Shown here in pieces: positions 8,622 to 16,614 of a stretch of 29,304 nt of DNA. Origin of the DNA: an uncultured Oscillospiraceae bacterium (lineage in GTDB: Bacteria; Bacillota; Clostridia; Oscillospirales; Oscillospiraceae); the NCBI GenBank assembly GCA_900756495.1, contig CAAEKI010000096.1, forward strand, positions 1 to 29,304, given 5' to 3'. How positions within the stretch are numbered: position 1 is the stretch's first letter; every line of letters starts with the position of its first letter. Both the position numbers and the translations under genes were made by a program. Under the pieces are notes generated by a model that saw only the letters and a program-made list of their open reading frames with translations, ran no database searches and had not been told where the DNA came from.

Positions 8622-9116
8622 ATGAAAGTCTCTGCCATCATTTATACCAGCAATACCGGCTTTACCCGGCGTTATGCCCAAATGCTGGGAGAAGCGCTTC
8701 ATCTCCCCCTTTACCGGCTGGAGGAGGCCGGGAGAAAGGTGTCCAAAGGCGCTCCCGTCCTTTATCTGGGCTGGCTGTGTGCCGGTGGACTGAAAGGATT
8801 TAAAAAAGCCCGGCGCCGCTGGTGCGTCCGGGCGGTCTGCGCTGTGGGCATGACCCCGAAAGACCAGTTTGACTCCGCCAAACTGGCGATCAAGCTGGGT
8901 CTGGACGAGACCCTGCTTTTCTATCTACGGGGTGGATATGCCCCGGCACAGCTCACAGGTTTTTACAAGCTGGTCATGGCCCCCTTGTCCAGGGCTGTCG
9001 CCAGGGCCCCCGCTGCGACCGATGCCGAGCGCGCCATGCGGGACGCCTTTGCTCACGGGGGAGACTGGGTCTCCATGGGCTCTCTTCAGCCCGTTGTGGA
9101 TTGGCTGGCGCAATAA
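8622..9116 (+). CDS. Small flavodoxin-like protein inside a two-component operon
   Basis: 164 aa starting at ATG 8622, with GGGAGGA located in the last codons of the response regulator gene. The N-terminus MKVSAIIYTSNTGFTRRYAQMLG contains the TSNTGFT phosphate-binding loop of flavodoxins, followed by PLYRLEEA and VLYLGWLCAGGLKGFKKA in the position of the second flavin loop. The remainder is helical. It lacks ferredoxin clusters. The fold assignment is good; whether it still binds FMN is not certain, because the residues stacking on the flavin are not obvious. Its place between regulator and kinase suggests a redox link to this signalling pathway (inference). Confidence 0.8.
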   Translation: MKVSAIIYTSNTGFTRRYAQMLGEALHLPLYRLEEAGRKVSKGAPVLYLGWLCAGGLKGFKKARRRWCVRAVCAVGMTPKDQFDSAKLAIKLGLDETLLFYLRGGYAPAQLTGFYKLVMAPLSRAVARAPAATDAERAMRDAFAHGGDWVSMGSLQPVVDWLAQ

Positions 9117-9147
9117 AAGCCGCATCTCTGAAACGGAGGGCAGGCGT

Positions 9148-9228
9148 ATGTATCCCTGCGCAGAATGCCTTACCGCTGAGGCAGACCGTTTTCACCAGGC
9201 AGGGCAGTCCGCAGTTGAACCGAGGTGA
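9148..9228 (+). CDS. Candidate 26-aa CxxC mini-protein or leader peptide before the histidine kinase
   Basis: ATG at 9148 is preceded by GGAGGG at 9136-9141 with good spacing. The product starts MYPCAECLTAEA and ends at a TGA (9226-9228) that lies inside the GAGGTGA ribosome binding site of the kinase gene at 9233. It fills most of the 116-base gap between the flavodoxin-like gene and the kinase. It has one CxxC pair and no membrane segment. It could be a real small protein, a translational coupler, or chance. Confidence 0.35.
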   Translation: MYPCAECLTAEADRFHQAGQSAVEPR

Positions 9229-9232
9229 CACC

Positions 9233-10717
9233 ATGTCTCAAAAGCCAAACCGTCCGCCGGGCCGGATCAAGTCGTCTATTGTCCTGCGGCTGAACACCCG
9301 GCTCTTTTTTCGCCTTCTGGGTATCTACTTCTGCATGGATCTCCTCCTCTCGTTTCTCTTCCTCGGCGGCGTCTTTATCTGGTCGGAACACCGGTGCGAG
9401 GAGATCACATCGCTGGTCTCAGAGCGGGGCGTTCCCTCGGCGGAGGCCACTGCGTGGATGAATGCAGGAGAATATGTTGTCACCTCCGGCGGAGCGGGCG
9501 ATGACCCGGGGTGGGCCCTTCCGGCGTGGTTTCCCTCCCCGGCCGCCACTGCCGAGGGGCTCCGCTGGTTCCATCCCGGCGACATGGATCTCTTTTTCTT
9601 GGTCACCTTTCGCTCAGGAGGCAATACAGAATTCATTTTGGAAATGCCCAATGGCGGGACTCCCTATACTGTCCGTCTGGACCTTTCGGCCCCAGTGACC
9701 TTCCTTGTATATGCCTCCCGTATTCTATTGATCTGTCAGCTGTTAAGCCTCATTTCCAATCTCTTTAAAAATGCAGGCACCATTAAAAAGGTCCTGCGGC
9801 CCATTCAGGATCTGGCGGCAGCGGCGGCCAAGCTCAATACGGTCTCTGGAATGTCTCCAGAAGAACTCCAGACCTTGGCAGGCAAGCTGGATCAAATTAA
9901 CGCCACTCACCTGGATACCCGTATTTCGGTACCCGGTACTCAGAAAGAGCTGCAGACGCTGGCCCAGGCCATCAACGCCATGCTGGACCGAATTAATGAG
10001 GCCTATCGCTCTCAAATGCGCTTTGTCTCTGACGCCAGTCATGAGCTGCGTACCCCTATTGCGGTCATACAGGGCTATGCCAACCTTCTCAACCGCTGGG
10101 GCAAGGATGACCCGGCCACCCGTCAGGAGGCCATTGACGCTATCAAGGGCGAGGCGGATGCCATGAAAGAACTGGTGGAACAGCTTCTCTTCCTGGCCCG
10201 GGGGGATAATGACTCCATGCATATTGAGATGGAGCCGTTTGACCTTACGGAGGTGGCTGCTGAGGTGCTGCGGGAAACGGAGATGATCGACCAGACGCAC
10301 ACCTTCTCTGCCCGTTGGGATACAGCAGTACCGGTCTGCGCCGATGTAGGCTTGATGAAGCAGGCGCTTCGCATTCTTGTCGACAATGCCATCAAGTACA
10401 GCCAATCGGGAGGCAAAATCTCCCTGATCGCCTCTGCCGCAGGCGGAAATGCCCGCCTATCAGTTCAAGATGAGGGACAGGGAATCCGAGCTGAGGATCT
10501 TCCCCATATCTTTGATCGCTTTTACCGGACCGATGAGAGCCGAACCCGCCAAACCGGGGGCACTGGGCTTGGCCTTGCCATTGCCAAATGGATTGTGGAC
10601 CGCCATGGAGGTTGGTTCGAGGTCTCCTCTTGGGAAAACGTAGGCACCCGCATGACCATCGTCTTGCCTCTGGCAGAAACGGGGAGCAATTCAGGCAGCG
10701 AAAAACAGACCGCATAG
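9233..10717 (+). CDS. Sensor histidine kinase (HAMP-less region, HisKA + HATPase_c)
   Basis: 494 aa. The ATG at 9233 is chosen over an in-frame start at 9101 because GAGGTGA lies 5-11 bases before it and the upstream start overlaps the previous gene. Membrane helices lie at about 24-50 and 155-178, flanking an extracytoplasmic sensor of about 100 residues with no recognised domain. A linker of about 75 residues (leucine-rich, helical) leads to the DHp domain with H270 in SDASHELRTPIAVIQGYANLL. The ATPase domain has the N-box LVDNAIKYS, the G1 box DEGQGI, the F-box FDRFYRTDESR and the G2 box GGTGLGLAIAK. Its partner is the regulator at 7931. A hairpin terminator follows, ending the operon. Confidence 0.93.
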   Translation: MSQKPNRPPGRIKSSIVLRLNTRLFFRLLGIYFCMDLLLSFLFLGGVFIWSEHRCEEITSLVSERGVPSAEATAWMNAGEYVVTSGGAGDDPGWALPAWFPSPAATAEGLRWFHPGDMDLFFLVTFRSGGNTEFILEMPNGGTPYTVRLDLSAPVTFLVYASRILLICQLLSLISNLFKNAGTIKKVLRPIQDLAAAAAKLNTVSGMSPEELQTLAGKLDQINATHLDTRISVPGTQKELQTLAQAINAMLDRINEAYRSQMRFVSDASHELRTPIAVIQGYANLLNRWGKDDPATRQEAIDAIKGEADAMKELVEQLLFLARGDNDSMHIEMEPFDLTEVAAEVLRETEMIDQTHTFSARWDTAVPVCADVGLMKQALRILVDNAIKYSQSGGKISLIASAAGGNARLSVQDEGQGIRAEDLPHIFDRFYRTDESRTRQTGGTGLGLAIAKWIVDRHGGWFEVSSWENVGTRMTIVLPLAETGSNSGSEKQTA

Positions 10718-10722
10718 CCGGC

Positions 10723-10756
10723 AATGGGCAGTCCCACCTGGGACCGCCCATTTTTC
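10723..10756 (+). terminator. Intrinsic terminator of the two-component operon
   Basis: AATGGGC A GTCCC ACCT GGGAC C GCCCATT forms a 12-14 bp stem (10723-10752), followed by a T-rich tract (TTTTCTTCC). Confidence 0.8.
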
Positions 10757-10854
10757 TTCCTTATTTTTGGGGAACCTTTTTCTCCTGTTGCCGTCAAAGA
10801 AGCCGTAGCCAAAATCAGTAAGTAACCCAACAAGGCGCCGAAAGGAGTATCCAT

Positions 10855-11583
10855 ATGAAAAAATTTCGTTTTTACGCCCTCGTTCTTACCGGAGCACTGT
10901 CCCTAACCATGCTTACAGCATGTACGAGCAACGGCGGCGAGTCTTCCCCCGCTCCGGAAACCGCTCCTCCTGTCTCCACCGCTCCTGTCGAAACTCCGGA
11001 GCCCGGCGGAGATGGTGAAACTCCTGTTCCCAGCGAGAAACCTGCACCCACCCCCTCCGAGGAGAGCACGGTGCCTGAGGAAACATGGCCCGCCGCCCCC
11101 ACCCCGGAAATCCCCCAGAGTTCTCCTTCCGCAGGGCCTCAGCCTACGCCTAATCCCGAGCCTACACCCAGCCCCGAGGAGAGCGAACCTGCCGTAGGCG
11201 ACCCAACCATGCTTCAAGCGATATGGAACGATATCTCCGCTCTGGACATTCCCTCCCTTTCCGACGTGGATGCCGACACACTATCCGCCCTCTACGGTAT
11301 TGACAGCGCCGACCTGGAGGAGTACCTCTGTAAAATTCCCCTGATGAACGTCCAGGCCACCGAGTTCTTTATTGCCAGAGTAAAGGACGGGAAGATGTCC
11401 TCTGTGCAGGAGGCCGTGGAAAACCGCCAGGCCGATTTGGAAGCCCAGTGGTCCTCTTACCTCCCCGCCCAACTGGAATTGGTACAGAATTATCAGCTGG
11501 TCATCAACGGCAATTATATTCTCTTCGCCGTCAGTGAATATGCAGAAGAGGCGGTCGAGATTTTTAACAGCTATACAAACTGA
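10855..11583 (+). CDS. DUF4358 lipoprotein with a long Pro/Thr/Glu-rich linker
   Basis: 242 aa. Signal: MKKFRFYALVLTGALSLTMLTAC with lipidated Cys at about 23. Residues about 24-118 are low complexity, rich in Pro, Ser, Thr and Glu, and would act as a wall-spanning linker. Residues about 120-242 form the DUF4358 domain (LSALYGIDSADLEEY, QATEFFIARVKDGKM, NGNYILFAVSEYAEEA). The function of the domain is unknown, but in related Firmicutes it commonly neighbours MBOAT and DHHW genes, as here. The ATG follows AAAGGAG. The nearby GC-rich hairpin (11609-11646) lies after the stop. It is probably an extracellular accessory to surface polymer acylation (inference). Confidence 0.82.
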   Translation: MKKFRFYALVLTGALSLTMLTACTSNGGESSPAPETAPPVSTAPVETPEPGGDGETPVPSEKPAPTPSEESTVPEETWPAAPTPEIPQSSPSAGPQPTPNPEPTPSPEESEPAVGDPTMLQAIWNDISALDIPSLSDVDADTLSALYGIDSADLEEYLCKIPLMNVQATEFFIARVKDGKMSSVQEAVENRQADLEAQWSSYLPAQLELVQNYQLVINGNYILFAVSEYAEEAVEIFNSYTN

Positions 11584-11646
11584 TCGGAATCGGATATAAT
11601 ACTTTCGCAGAGCGCCCGGCGGGGCCTTCTCGCCGGGCGCCGCTCT
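11572..11646 (+). promoter_or_regulatory. Possible internal promoter and GC-rich leader hairpin before the MBOAT gene
   Basis: TATACA (11572-11577), 17-base spacer, perfect TATAAT (11595-11600). Transcription would begin at the base of a very stable hairpin: GCGCCCGGCG (11612-11621) pairs perfectly with 11631-11640, extended by AGA/TCT with a bulge. No T-tract follows, so this is not a classical terminator; it could be an RNA processing site or a stabiliser. Confidence 0.4.
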
Positions 11647-11675
11647 GACTGCTGCATAGGATAGAGGGTGAATGT

Positions 11676-13082
11676 TTGGTCTTCTCCAGTCTGTATTTTC
11701 TCTTTCTGTATCTGCCCATCGTTCTCGCCGCCTACTATATTACCCCCCTGAAGTGGCGCAATCTGGTTCTCCTCATATTAAACCTGATCTTCTATGGATG
11801 GGGTGAACCGGTATATATTCTTATCATGTTTGTCTCTATCGCCATTGACTACACGCACGGCCTGCTGGTGGACAAGTATAAAAAGCGGGGCAACGGCAAG
11901 GCTGCAAAACGCGCGGTGGCATCGTCCGTAGTCTTTAACCTGGCCCTTCTGTTTTTCTTCAAATACTGGGACTTTATCGCCGGAAGCCTGGCCGCTGTTG
12001 GTCTTGGGTTTATGCCGGTATTGGGGCTGCGCCTTCCCATCGGCATCTCCTTCTATACCTTCCAGACCATGAGCTATACCATTGATGTCTACCGTGGAGA
12101 CGCCAGATCCCAGCGAAGTATCGTCAGCTTTGGTACCTTTGTGACCCTCTTTCCTCAGCTCATCGCCGGCCCCATCATCAAATACAAGGACCTGGACGAC
12201 CAGATCGACCACAGAGATTACAAGGTGGAGCAATTTGCCTCGGGTGTGCAGGTCTTTGTAGTCGGACTGGCCAAGAAGGTGCTCCTGGCCAATAACCTGG
12301 GAATGCTGTGGGATGCTTACAAGGCCATGCCGGCCGAGCAGCTCACCACTGCAGGTGCATGGTTGGGCATCATCGCCTTTACGTTCCAGATCTACTTTGA
12401 TTTTTCCGGTTATTCCGATATGGCTGTAGGGCTGGGGCGGATGCTGGGCTTTGAATTTATGCGTAACTTTGACTACCCGTATATCTCCCAGTCCGTCACC
12501 GAATTCTGGCGGCGGTGGCACATCTCTCTGGGATCCTGGTTCCGGGAGTATCTCTATATTCCTCTGGGGGGAAACCGGGTGTCCAAGCCCCGGCTCTTCC
12601 TGAACCTGTTGATCGTCTGGGCCGCCACCGGCATCTGGCATGGCGCCAGCTGGAATTTCCTGTTTTGGGGCCTCTATTTCGCGGCCCTTCTCATCCTGGA
12701 AAAATGGTTCCTGGGCCGCGCCCTGAAAAAAGCGCCCCGCCCTGTCCGGCATCTCTATACCCTGCTGTTGGTTGTAATCAGTTGGGCGATCTTTGCCGTC
12801 GAGGATTTCTCCCTGATGGGTCCCTACCTCTCCGCTATGTTCGGTTCCGCCCAGGGCGGCGGCTGGGATCCTGCTTTCGGCTATTACCTCCGCTCCTACC
12901 TGCCCATGCTTGTCGTCGCCTCAGTGGCTTCCACTCCACTGGGCGCTATGCTGTGGCGGCGCCTTCCGGAACGGATGCCCAAACTGGCGCTTCTCACCGT
13001 CCTGCTGCTGGGCGGGCTGCTTCTCTCCACCGCCTACCTGGTGGACGCCACCTACAATCCCTTTCTCTACTTCCGATTCTGA
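11676..13082 (+). CDS. MBOAT family O-acyltransferase (AlgI/DltB-like)
   Basis: 468 aa polytopic membrane enzyme that moves acyl (probably acetyl) groups across the membrane for O-acylation of a surface polymer. It starts at a TTG codon at 11676: the product begins MVFSSLYFLFLYLP, the classical AlgI-like N-terminus, with AGAGGGTGA 6 bases upstream, and the ATG at 11672 is out of frame. Conserved features: RLPIGISFYTFQTMSY, FPQLIAGPI, FDYPYISQSVTEFWRRWHISLGSWFREYLYIPLGGNR with H282 (given by parts), and the essential histidine H322 in GIWHGASWNF. About ten membrane helices. It stands between the DUF4358 lipoprotein and the DHHW protein, consistent with an AlgI/AlgJ-type transfer pair. The identity of the accepting polymer is not visible. 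Confidence 0.92.
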   Translation: MVFSSLYFLFLYLPIVLAAYYITPLKWRNLVLLILNLIFYGWGEPVYILIMFVSIAIDYTHGLLVDKYKKRGNGKAAKRAVASSVVFNLALLFFFKYWDFIAGSLAAVGLGFMPVLGLRLPIGISFYTFQTMSYTIDVYRGDARSQRSIVSFGTFVTLFPQLIAGPIIKYKDLDDQIDHRDYKVEQFASGVQVFVVGLAKKVLLANNLGMLWDAYKAMPAEQLTTAGAWLGIIAFTFQIYFDFSGYSDMAVGLGRMLGFEFMRNFDYPYISQSVTEFWRRWHISLGSWFREYLYIPLGGNRVSKPRLFLNLLIVWAATGIWHGASWNFLFWGLYFAALLILEKWFLGRALKKAPRPVRHLYTLLLVVISWAIFAVEDFSLMGPYLSAMFGSAQGGGWDPAFGYYLRSYLPMLVVASVASTPLGAMLWRRLPERMPKLALLTVLLLGGLLLSTAYLVDATYNPFLYFRF

Positions 13083-13157
13083 CGCCGGGGCGGCAATCTC
13101 TCGTTTGTTGTATTCCGCCTGGCCTTGATGCACTTCCCCTTTACAGGAGGTATTTCA

Positions 13158-14294
13158 ATGTCAAAAAAATACTGTATCTTTTTATCCGCACTCTTCTGCG
13201 CCTTTATCGGCCTCTTCCTGGCGGCAAATGCCCTCTCTCCCGACGCAGAGTTTTCCCAGATGGAAAACCGCTATCTGCAGCAGCTTCCCGTTCCCTCTCT
13301 CGAGACGGTACTGAACGGGTCCTTTATGGCCGAATTTGAGACCTATGTCACCGACCAGTTTGTGGGACGGGACAGCTGGATCTCCGCCAAATCCCGTACT
13401 GAAAAGCTGTTAGGCAAACGGGAAAACAATGGGGTTTATTTTTGTCAGAAGGATACACTTATTACCCGCTTTGACACCCCGGATGAGAAGAAATTAGCTG
13501 CTAATCTGAGCTATGTGGAGCAATTTGCTCAAAAGGCCCCCGCTCCGGCATACTTCTCCCTTATCCCGACACAGGCCTGTATCTGGGCTGATCGTCTTCC
13601 TGACGGCGCCCCCAACGCAAGTCAGCCTGATGTCCTGAACCAGGCCATAAATTCTGTCCCCAGCGCCATATGGGCCGACCTGTATGCCCCCCTGGCTGCT
13701 CATGCCGGGGAGGATATCTTCTACCGTACAGATCACCACTGGACCAGCCTGGGAGCCTATTACGGCTATACCGCTCTCTGCGAAGCAATGGGGCTTACTC
13801 CCATCCCCCTGTCTGACTATTCCAAAACCACTGTTACAGAGGACTTTTACGGCACCGTCTTCTCCTCATCGGGCGTGCGCTGGGTAAGACCGGACTCCAT
13901 AGACATCTATGTCCCCGATGACGGCATTACCGTCACCTCCCACACCTTTGATGCCCAGGGTCAGCCGGTCGAGGAGGCCCGCGCCCTCTATGACTTCTCC
14001 TATCTGGAGGTCAAGGATAAGTACTCCATGTTCCTGGGCGGGCAGCAGCCCCTGGCCGTAGTCAAAACCCCGAATACCGAAGCTCCCAAACTGCTGATCA
14101 TTCGGGATTCCTATACTGACTCGCTGGTTCCTTATCTCACCGCCCACTTCTCAGAGATCCATCTTATTGATCTGCGCTATTACAAATTCTCGGCCTCCGA
14201 CTATATCGCGGAACATGGCATTGACACAGCCCTGGTACTCTACAGCGTTCCCAATTTCGTCACCGACTCCAATCTGGTGTGGCTATCCAAATAG
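13158..14294 (+). CDS. DHHW family protein (AlgJ/AlgX-like SGNH-type partner of the MBOAT)
   Basis: 378 aa from ATG 13158 with AGGAGG at 13145-13150; the frame is open a little further upstream but without a ribosome binding site. One N-terminal helix (about 5-25) anchors or exports it. SPDAEFSQMENRYLQQLP resembles the N-terminus of the family. YRTDHHWTSLGAYYGYTAL contains the family-defining DHHW at 192-195, and LLIIRDSYTDSLVPYL has D317-S318 in the place of the SGNH serine. By analogy with AlgJ/AlgX, Ser318 with Asp192/His194 would act as an extracellular acyl transferase or esterase that finishes the reaction begun by the MBOAT enzyme. The catalytic assignment is inferred. Confidence 0.88.
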   Translation: MSKKYCIFLSALFCAFIGLFLAANALSPDAEFSQMENRYLQQLPVPSLETVLNGSFMAEFETYVTDQFVGRDSWISAKSRTEKLLGKRENNGVYFCQKDTLITRFDTPDEKKLAANLSYVEQFAQKAPAPAYFSLIPTQACIWADRLPDGAPNASQPDVLNQAINSVPSAIWADLYAPLAAHAGEDIFYRTDHHWTSLGAYYGYTALCEAMGLTPIPLSDYSKTTVTEDFYGTVFSSSGVRWVRPDSIDIYVPDDGITVTSHTFDAQGQPVEEARALYDFSYLEVKDKYSMFLGGQQPLAVVKTPNTEAPKLLIIRDSYTDSLVPYLTAHFSEIHLIDLRYYKFSASDYIAEHGIDTALVLYSVPNFVTDSNLVWLSK

Positions 14295-14340
14295 CCTTTA
14301 AAAATACTCCGCCCAGCCGGTAATCCAACATATAATCATG

Positions 14341-14379
14341 AAAGCAGATGCCCACACCTCTTGGGCATCTGCTTTCTTA
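14341..14379 (+). terminator. Intrinsic terminator of the MBOAT/DHHW unit
   Basis: A perfect 13-bp inverted repeat, AAAGCAGATGCCC (14341-14353) with GGGCATCTGCTTT (14363-14375), 9-base loop, then CTTAT. It may also serve the convergent gene ending at 14501. Confidence 0.8.
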
Positions 14380-14500
14380 TACAAACCGCAGCTTCAGGTG
14401 CAGCTGATTGCAGACTCAATTTCAAGCTGCGCCGTCAATCTTTCACACACCACCGCTCCGGAAACTGCAGTTCCTCCATGGGTCATCCGAACCCCATGCT

Positions 14501-15334
14501 TTACAGGAACAGCTGTACGCTCCGTTTGAAATGCCCGTAAGTCTCCTCTAAATCATGCAGGTGCCAGAGAAAACCGGGATCATCAAAATACTTTGCTCCC
14601 GCCGGACAACCTTTGACGCAGGCGCAGCACTTGATGCAGACCCCTGAAATTATATCTGTATTACGCGCATCTATGGCTCCCATAGGACACAGCGGCGCGC
14701 ACAGGCCGCAGTGTGCACAGGCCGTATCTGTTTTGGGCTTGACCTTGCGGATGTCAATTGGATTCCCCTGGAGATCTCTCGGCTGATAATAGGGGCGCGG
14801 CGGGAATTGTCCTTCAACCTCAATGCGATGCGGCGGTTCATTTGTATCGATCCCGCTGTACCGGCGGATCAGGGCCTCAACCAGCCGATCCGCCTGAGCC
14901 AGATCATGCACATTGGGCCTGCCCTGTGCCAGCGTATCGGAAAAGGCGTGCTCTCCAATAAAGGCAGCGGCGGCCACTGTATGAAAGCCGTTCTCCTCCA
15001 GGATTCTCTGCAGTTCCCGGAGGCCATCGTCGAAACTGCGGTTCCCATACAATACCACCGGAACGACGGCTGCCCCGCCGCCGTGTATTTCTCTTATGTA
15101 GGGCAGCAGCAGGTTTGGCACCCTCCCCGCGTAGACAGGTATGCCGAAGATAGCCAAGTCCCCCCTGCCCGGGCTGGGAACTGACCTTCTGGCCTCCGGA
15201 CGTGTAAAGTCAAATTCTATACGCGGCAGGGAGAGTCCGGCAGCCAGACTGTTGGCCAAATAGCGAACCACCAGCCGGGTGGTGCCGGTAGCACTGAAGT
15301 ATATCCCCCAAATCCGTCCGGGCTTCATTCCCAT
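14501..15334 (-). CDS. EFR1 family ferredoxin: flavodoxin-like domain plus two 4Fe-4S clusters
   Basis: 277 aa electron-transfer protein. Residues about 8-170 are flavodoxin-like: GIYFSATGTTRLVVRYLA contains the SATGTT flavin phosphate loop, then FGIPVYAGRVPNLLLPYI and PVVLYGNRSFDDGLREL. Residues about 205-250 hold two bacterial 4Fe-4S motifs: CAHCGLCAPLCPMGAID and CIKCCACVKGCPAGA. This is the common clostridial 'EFR1' arrangement and implies cytosolic low-potential electron transfer between flavin and Fe-S centres; the partner enzyme is unknown. Start at 15334: GGAGAGGCGG lies just upstream; a second ATG two codons later is the alternative. It is divergent from the SDR gene and may share redox-linked control with it. 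Confidence 0.9.
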   Translation of the reverse strand: MGMKPGRIWGIYFSATGTTRLVVRYLANSLAAGLSLPRIEFDFTRPEARRSVPSPGRGDLAIFGIPVYAGRVPNLLLPYIREIHGGGAAVVPVVLYGNRSFDDGLRELQRILEENGFHTVAAAAFIGEHAFSDTLAQGRPNVHDLAQADRLVEALIRRYSGIDTNEPPHRIEVEGQFPPRPYYQPRDLQGNPIDIRKVKPKTDTACAHCGLCAPLCPMGAIDARNTDIISGVCIKCCACVKGCPAGAKYFDDPGFLWHLHDLEETYGHFKRSVQLFL

Positions 15335-15481
15335 CGACCGCCTCTCCAGCGTTTAGCTCTGTTGATATAGGATCCTTATTGCAACTCATCGCATCCTGCG
15401 ATATCCCGCCCCGGTAGTCTTGCCGGAAGAGATCTGCGGCAGATGTTTCCGCATAATCAGTCAAACTTCCCCTTTGCGGCT

Positions 15482-15490
15482 ATTATATCA
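15482..15490 (-). promoter_or_regulatory. Extended -10 promoter of the EFR1 gene
   Basis: Minus-strand TGATATAAT (an extended -10 with perfect TATAAT), giving a leader of about 140 bases. The leader contains the small hairpin ATCGCA TCC TGCGAT (15388-15402). No strong -35 is seen. The rest of the 376-bp intergenic region 15335-15710 is AT-rich, with only the two divergent promoters recognised. Confidence 0.45.
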
Positions 15491-15619
15491 TGTGCAGTCT
15501 GTCTGTGGAAGTGTGAATTTGTCTTGTCAGCTCTAAGCTCTCATTCCGTACCGCAGCTCTGCAGAGCGCCTTATCAATCTATTTGGAGCGGGCGGCATTT
15601 GTCAAAAAAATATCTATTG

Positions 15620-15648
15620 TTTACAATATTTAAACTTTTAAGTATAAT
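15620..15648 (+). promoter_or_regulatory. Promoter of the SDR gene
   Basis: TTTACA (15620-15625), exactly 17 bases, TATAAT (15643-15648), in a markedly AT-rich stretch. This is one of the best sigma-A matches in the window. The short leader contains a GGCGG/CCGCC stem (15663-15687). Confidence 0.75.
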
Positions 15649-15710
15649 TTTATTTATCATAAGGCGGCTCTGCCAAGCGGAACCGCCGTTCTGAGAAAGG
15701 ATGCATTTAT

Positions 15711-16478
15711 ATGGTCGATTTAACGGGGAAAATTGCTGTTGTTTCCGGCGCTTCCAGCGGCCTGGGTGCAGATTCTGCCCGCGCTTATGCCAAGGCGGGC
15801 GCAGATGTAGCGCTTCTGGCACGGCGTGTGGACAAATTGGAATCTGTCGCCAAAGAGCTGTGCGGCATGGGTGTGCACGCCATTGCCATAGCCTGCGATG
15901 TCAGCGATGAGCAGAGTGTAAAAGACGCTGTCCAGGAGGTGATCCGCGTCTTCGGCCGCGTTGATATTTTGCTTAACAATGCCGGAGTTGCCGTCCGCGG
16001 CGGTGTGACAGATCTCACCAGCGAAGATTGGGATCGCGCATTTAACACCAATCTGAAGGGAATGTTCTTTACATGTAAGTATGTCATCCCCCACATGATA
16101 GAACAGAATTACGGAAAAATTGTCAACGTCAGCTCTGTCAATGCCTTTATTGCCGACAAGAACGATATGTTTATCCGTCATACCTACAATTCGTCTAAAG
16201 CGGGCGTTATCGGACTGACCAGAGGATTAGCCGCTTCTTACGGCCGCTACAATATTACCGCTAACTGTGTCTGTCCCGGCCTGTTTGAGTCGGAGATGAC
16301 GGCTGAGACCCTGTTTAAATCTGAGGCGTTCCTGCAGTCCTATAACGCGCAGTGCCCCATGGGCCGCCCGGGCCGGCGCGGAGAGGTCGCCGGCCCCGTC
16401 CTCTTTTATTCCAGCGATCTGTCCAGCTATGTGACAGGTCAGTATACCATCATCGACGGCGGAACCAGCCTCGTATAA
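15711..16478 (+). CDS. SDR family oxidoreductase (classical short-chain dehydrogenase)
   Basis: 255 aa, classical SDR length. Rossmann motif SGASSGLGADSARAYA (GASSGLG at 13-19), NNAGVAV at the usual position, and the catalytic tetrad: S141/S142 in VNVSSVNAF with Y159 and K163 in YNSSK. The C-terminus VTGQYTIIDGGTSLV is typical of 3-oxoacyl-ACP-reductase-like and sugar/gluconate dehydrogenases. The cofactor is NAD(P)H; the substrate cannot be given. It is one gene with its own promoter and terminator. The ATG at 15711 has GAGAAAGGA upstream. Confidence 0.92.
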   Translation: MVDLTGKIAVVSGASSGLGADSARAYAKAGADVALLARRVDKLESVAKELCGMGVHAIAIACDVSDEQSVKDAVQEVIRVFGRVDILLNNAGVAVRGGVTDLTSEDWDRAFNTNLKGMFFTCKYVIPHMIEQNYGKIVNVSSVNAFIADKNDMFIRHTYNSSKAGVIGLTRGLAASYGRYNITANCVCPGLFESEMTAETLFKSEAFLQSYNAQCPMGRPGRRGEVAGPVLFYSSDLSSYVTGQYTIIDGGTSLV

Positions 16479-16482
16479 TGAG

Positions 16483-16527
16483 AAAGAGCACCTCGGCGCC
16501 TCCACAGGCGCTGAGGTGCTTCTTTCT
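16483..16527 (+). terminator. Intrinsic terminator of the SDR gene
   Basis: AGCACCTCGGCGCC (16487-16500) pairs with GGCGCTGAGGTGCT (16507-16520; one mismatch), loop TCCACA, followed by TCTTTCTGC. It separates the SDR gene from the kdp operon. Confidence 0.85.
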
Positions 16528-16544
16528 GCATCCATCCATCTGCC

Positions 16545-16581
16545 TTGCAACTTCTCTTTTCTAATCTTATACACTGTAAAA
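16545..16581 (+). promoter_or_regulatory. kdp operon promoter with an overlapping dyad
   Basis: TTGCAA (16545-16550), 17-base spacer, TATACA (16568-16573). An odd palindrome, TTaTACA C TGTAaAA (16567-16581), covers the -10 box and the expected start site, and is a candidate operator. KdpE is the obvious regulator candidate, but KdpE usually activates from upstream, so a repressor is equally possible. Confidence 0.5.
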
Positions 16582-16614
16582 CCATATGCCTTTTATTAAT
16601 ACAATTTTAACAGA

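Noticed and set aside
9101..9232. Longer histidine kinase start at 9101
   Set aside because: It would begin inside the flavodoxin-like gene; the ATG at 9233 has a far better ribosome binding site and membrane topology.
11778..12752. 324-codon minus-strand frame across the MBOAT gene
   Set aside because: Antisense to strongly conserved MBOAT motifs; composition is unlike a real protein.
14338..14529. 63-codon frame after the DHHW gene
   Set aside because: It consists largely of the terminator stem-loop and overlaps the end of the EFR1 gene.
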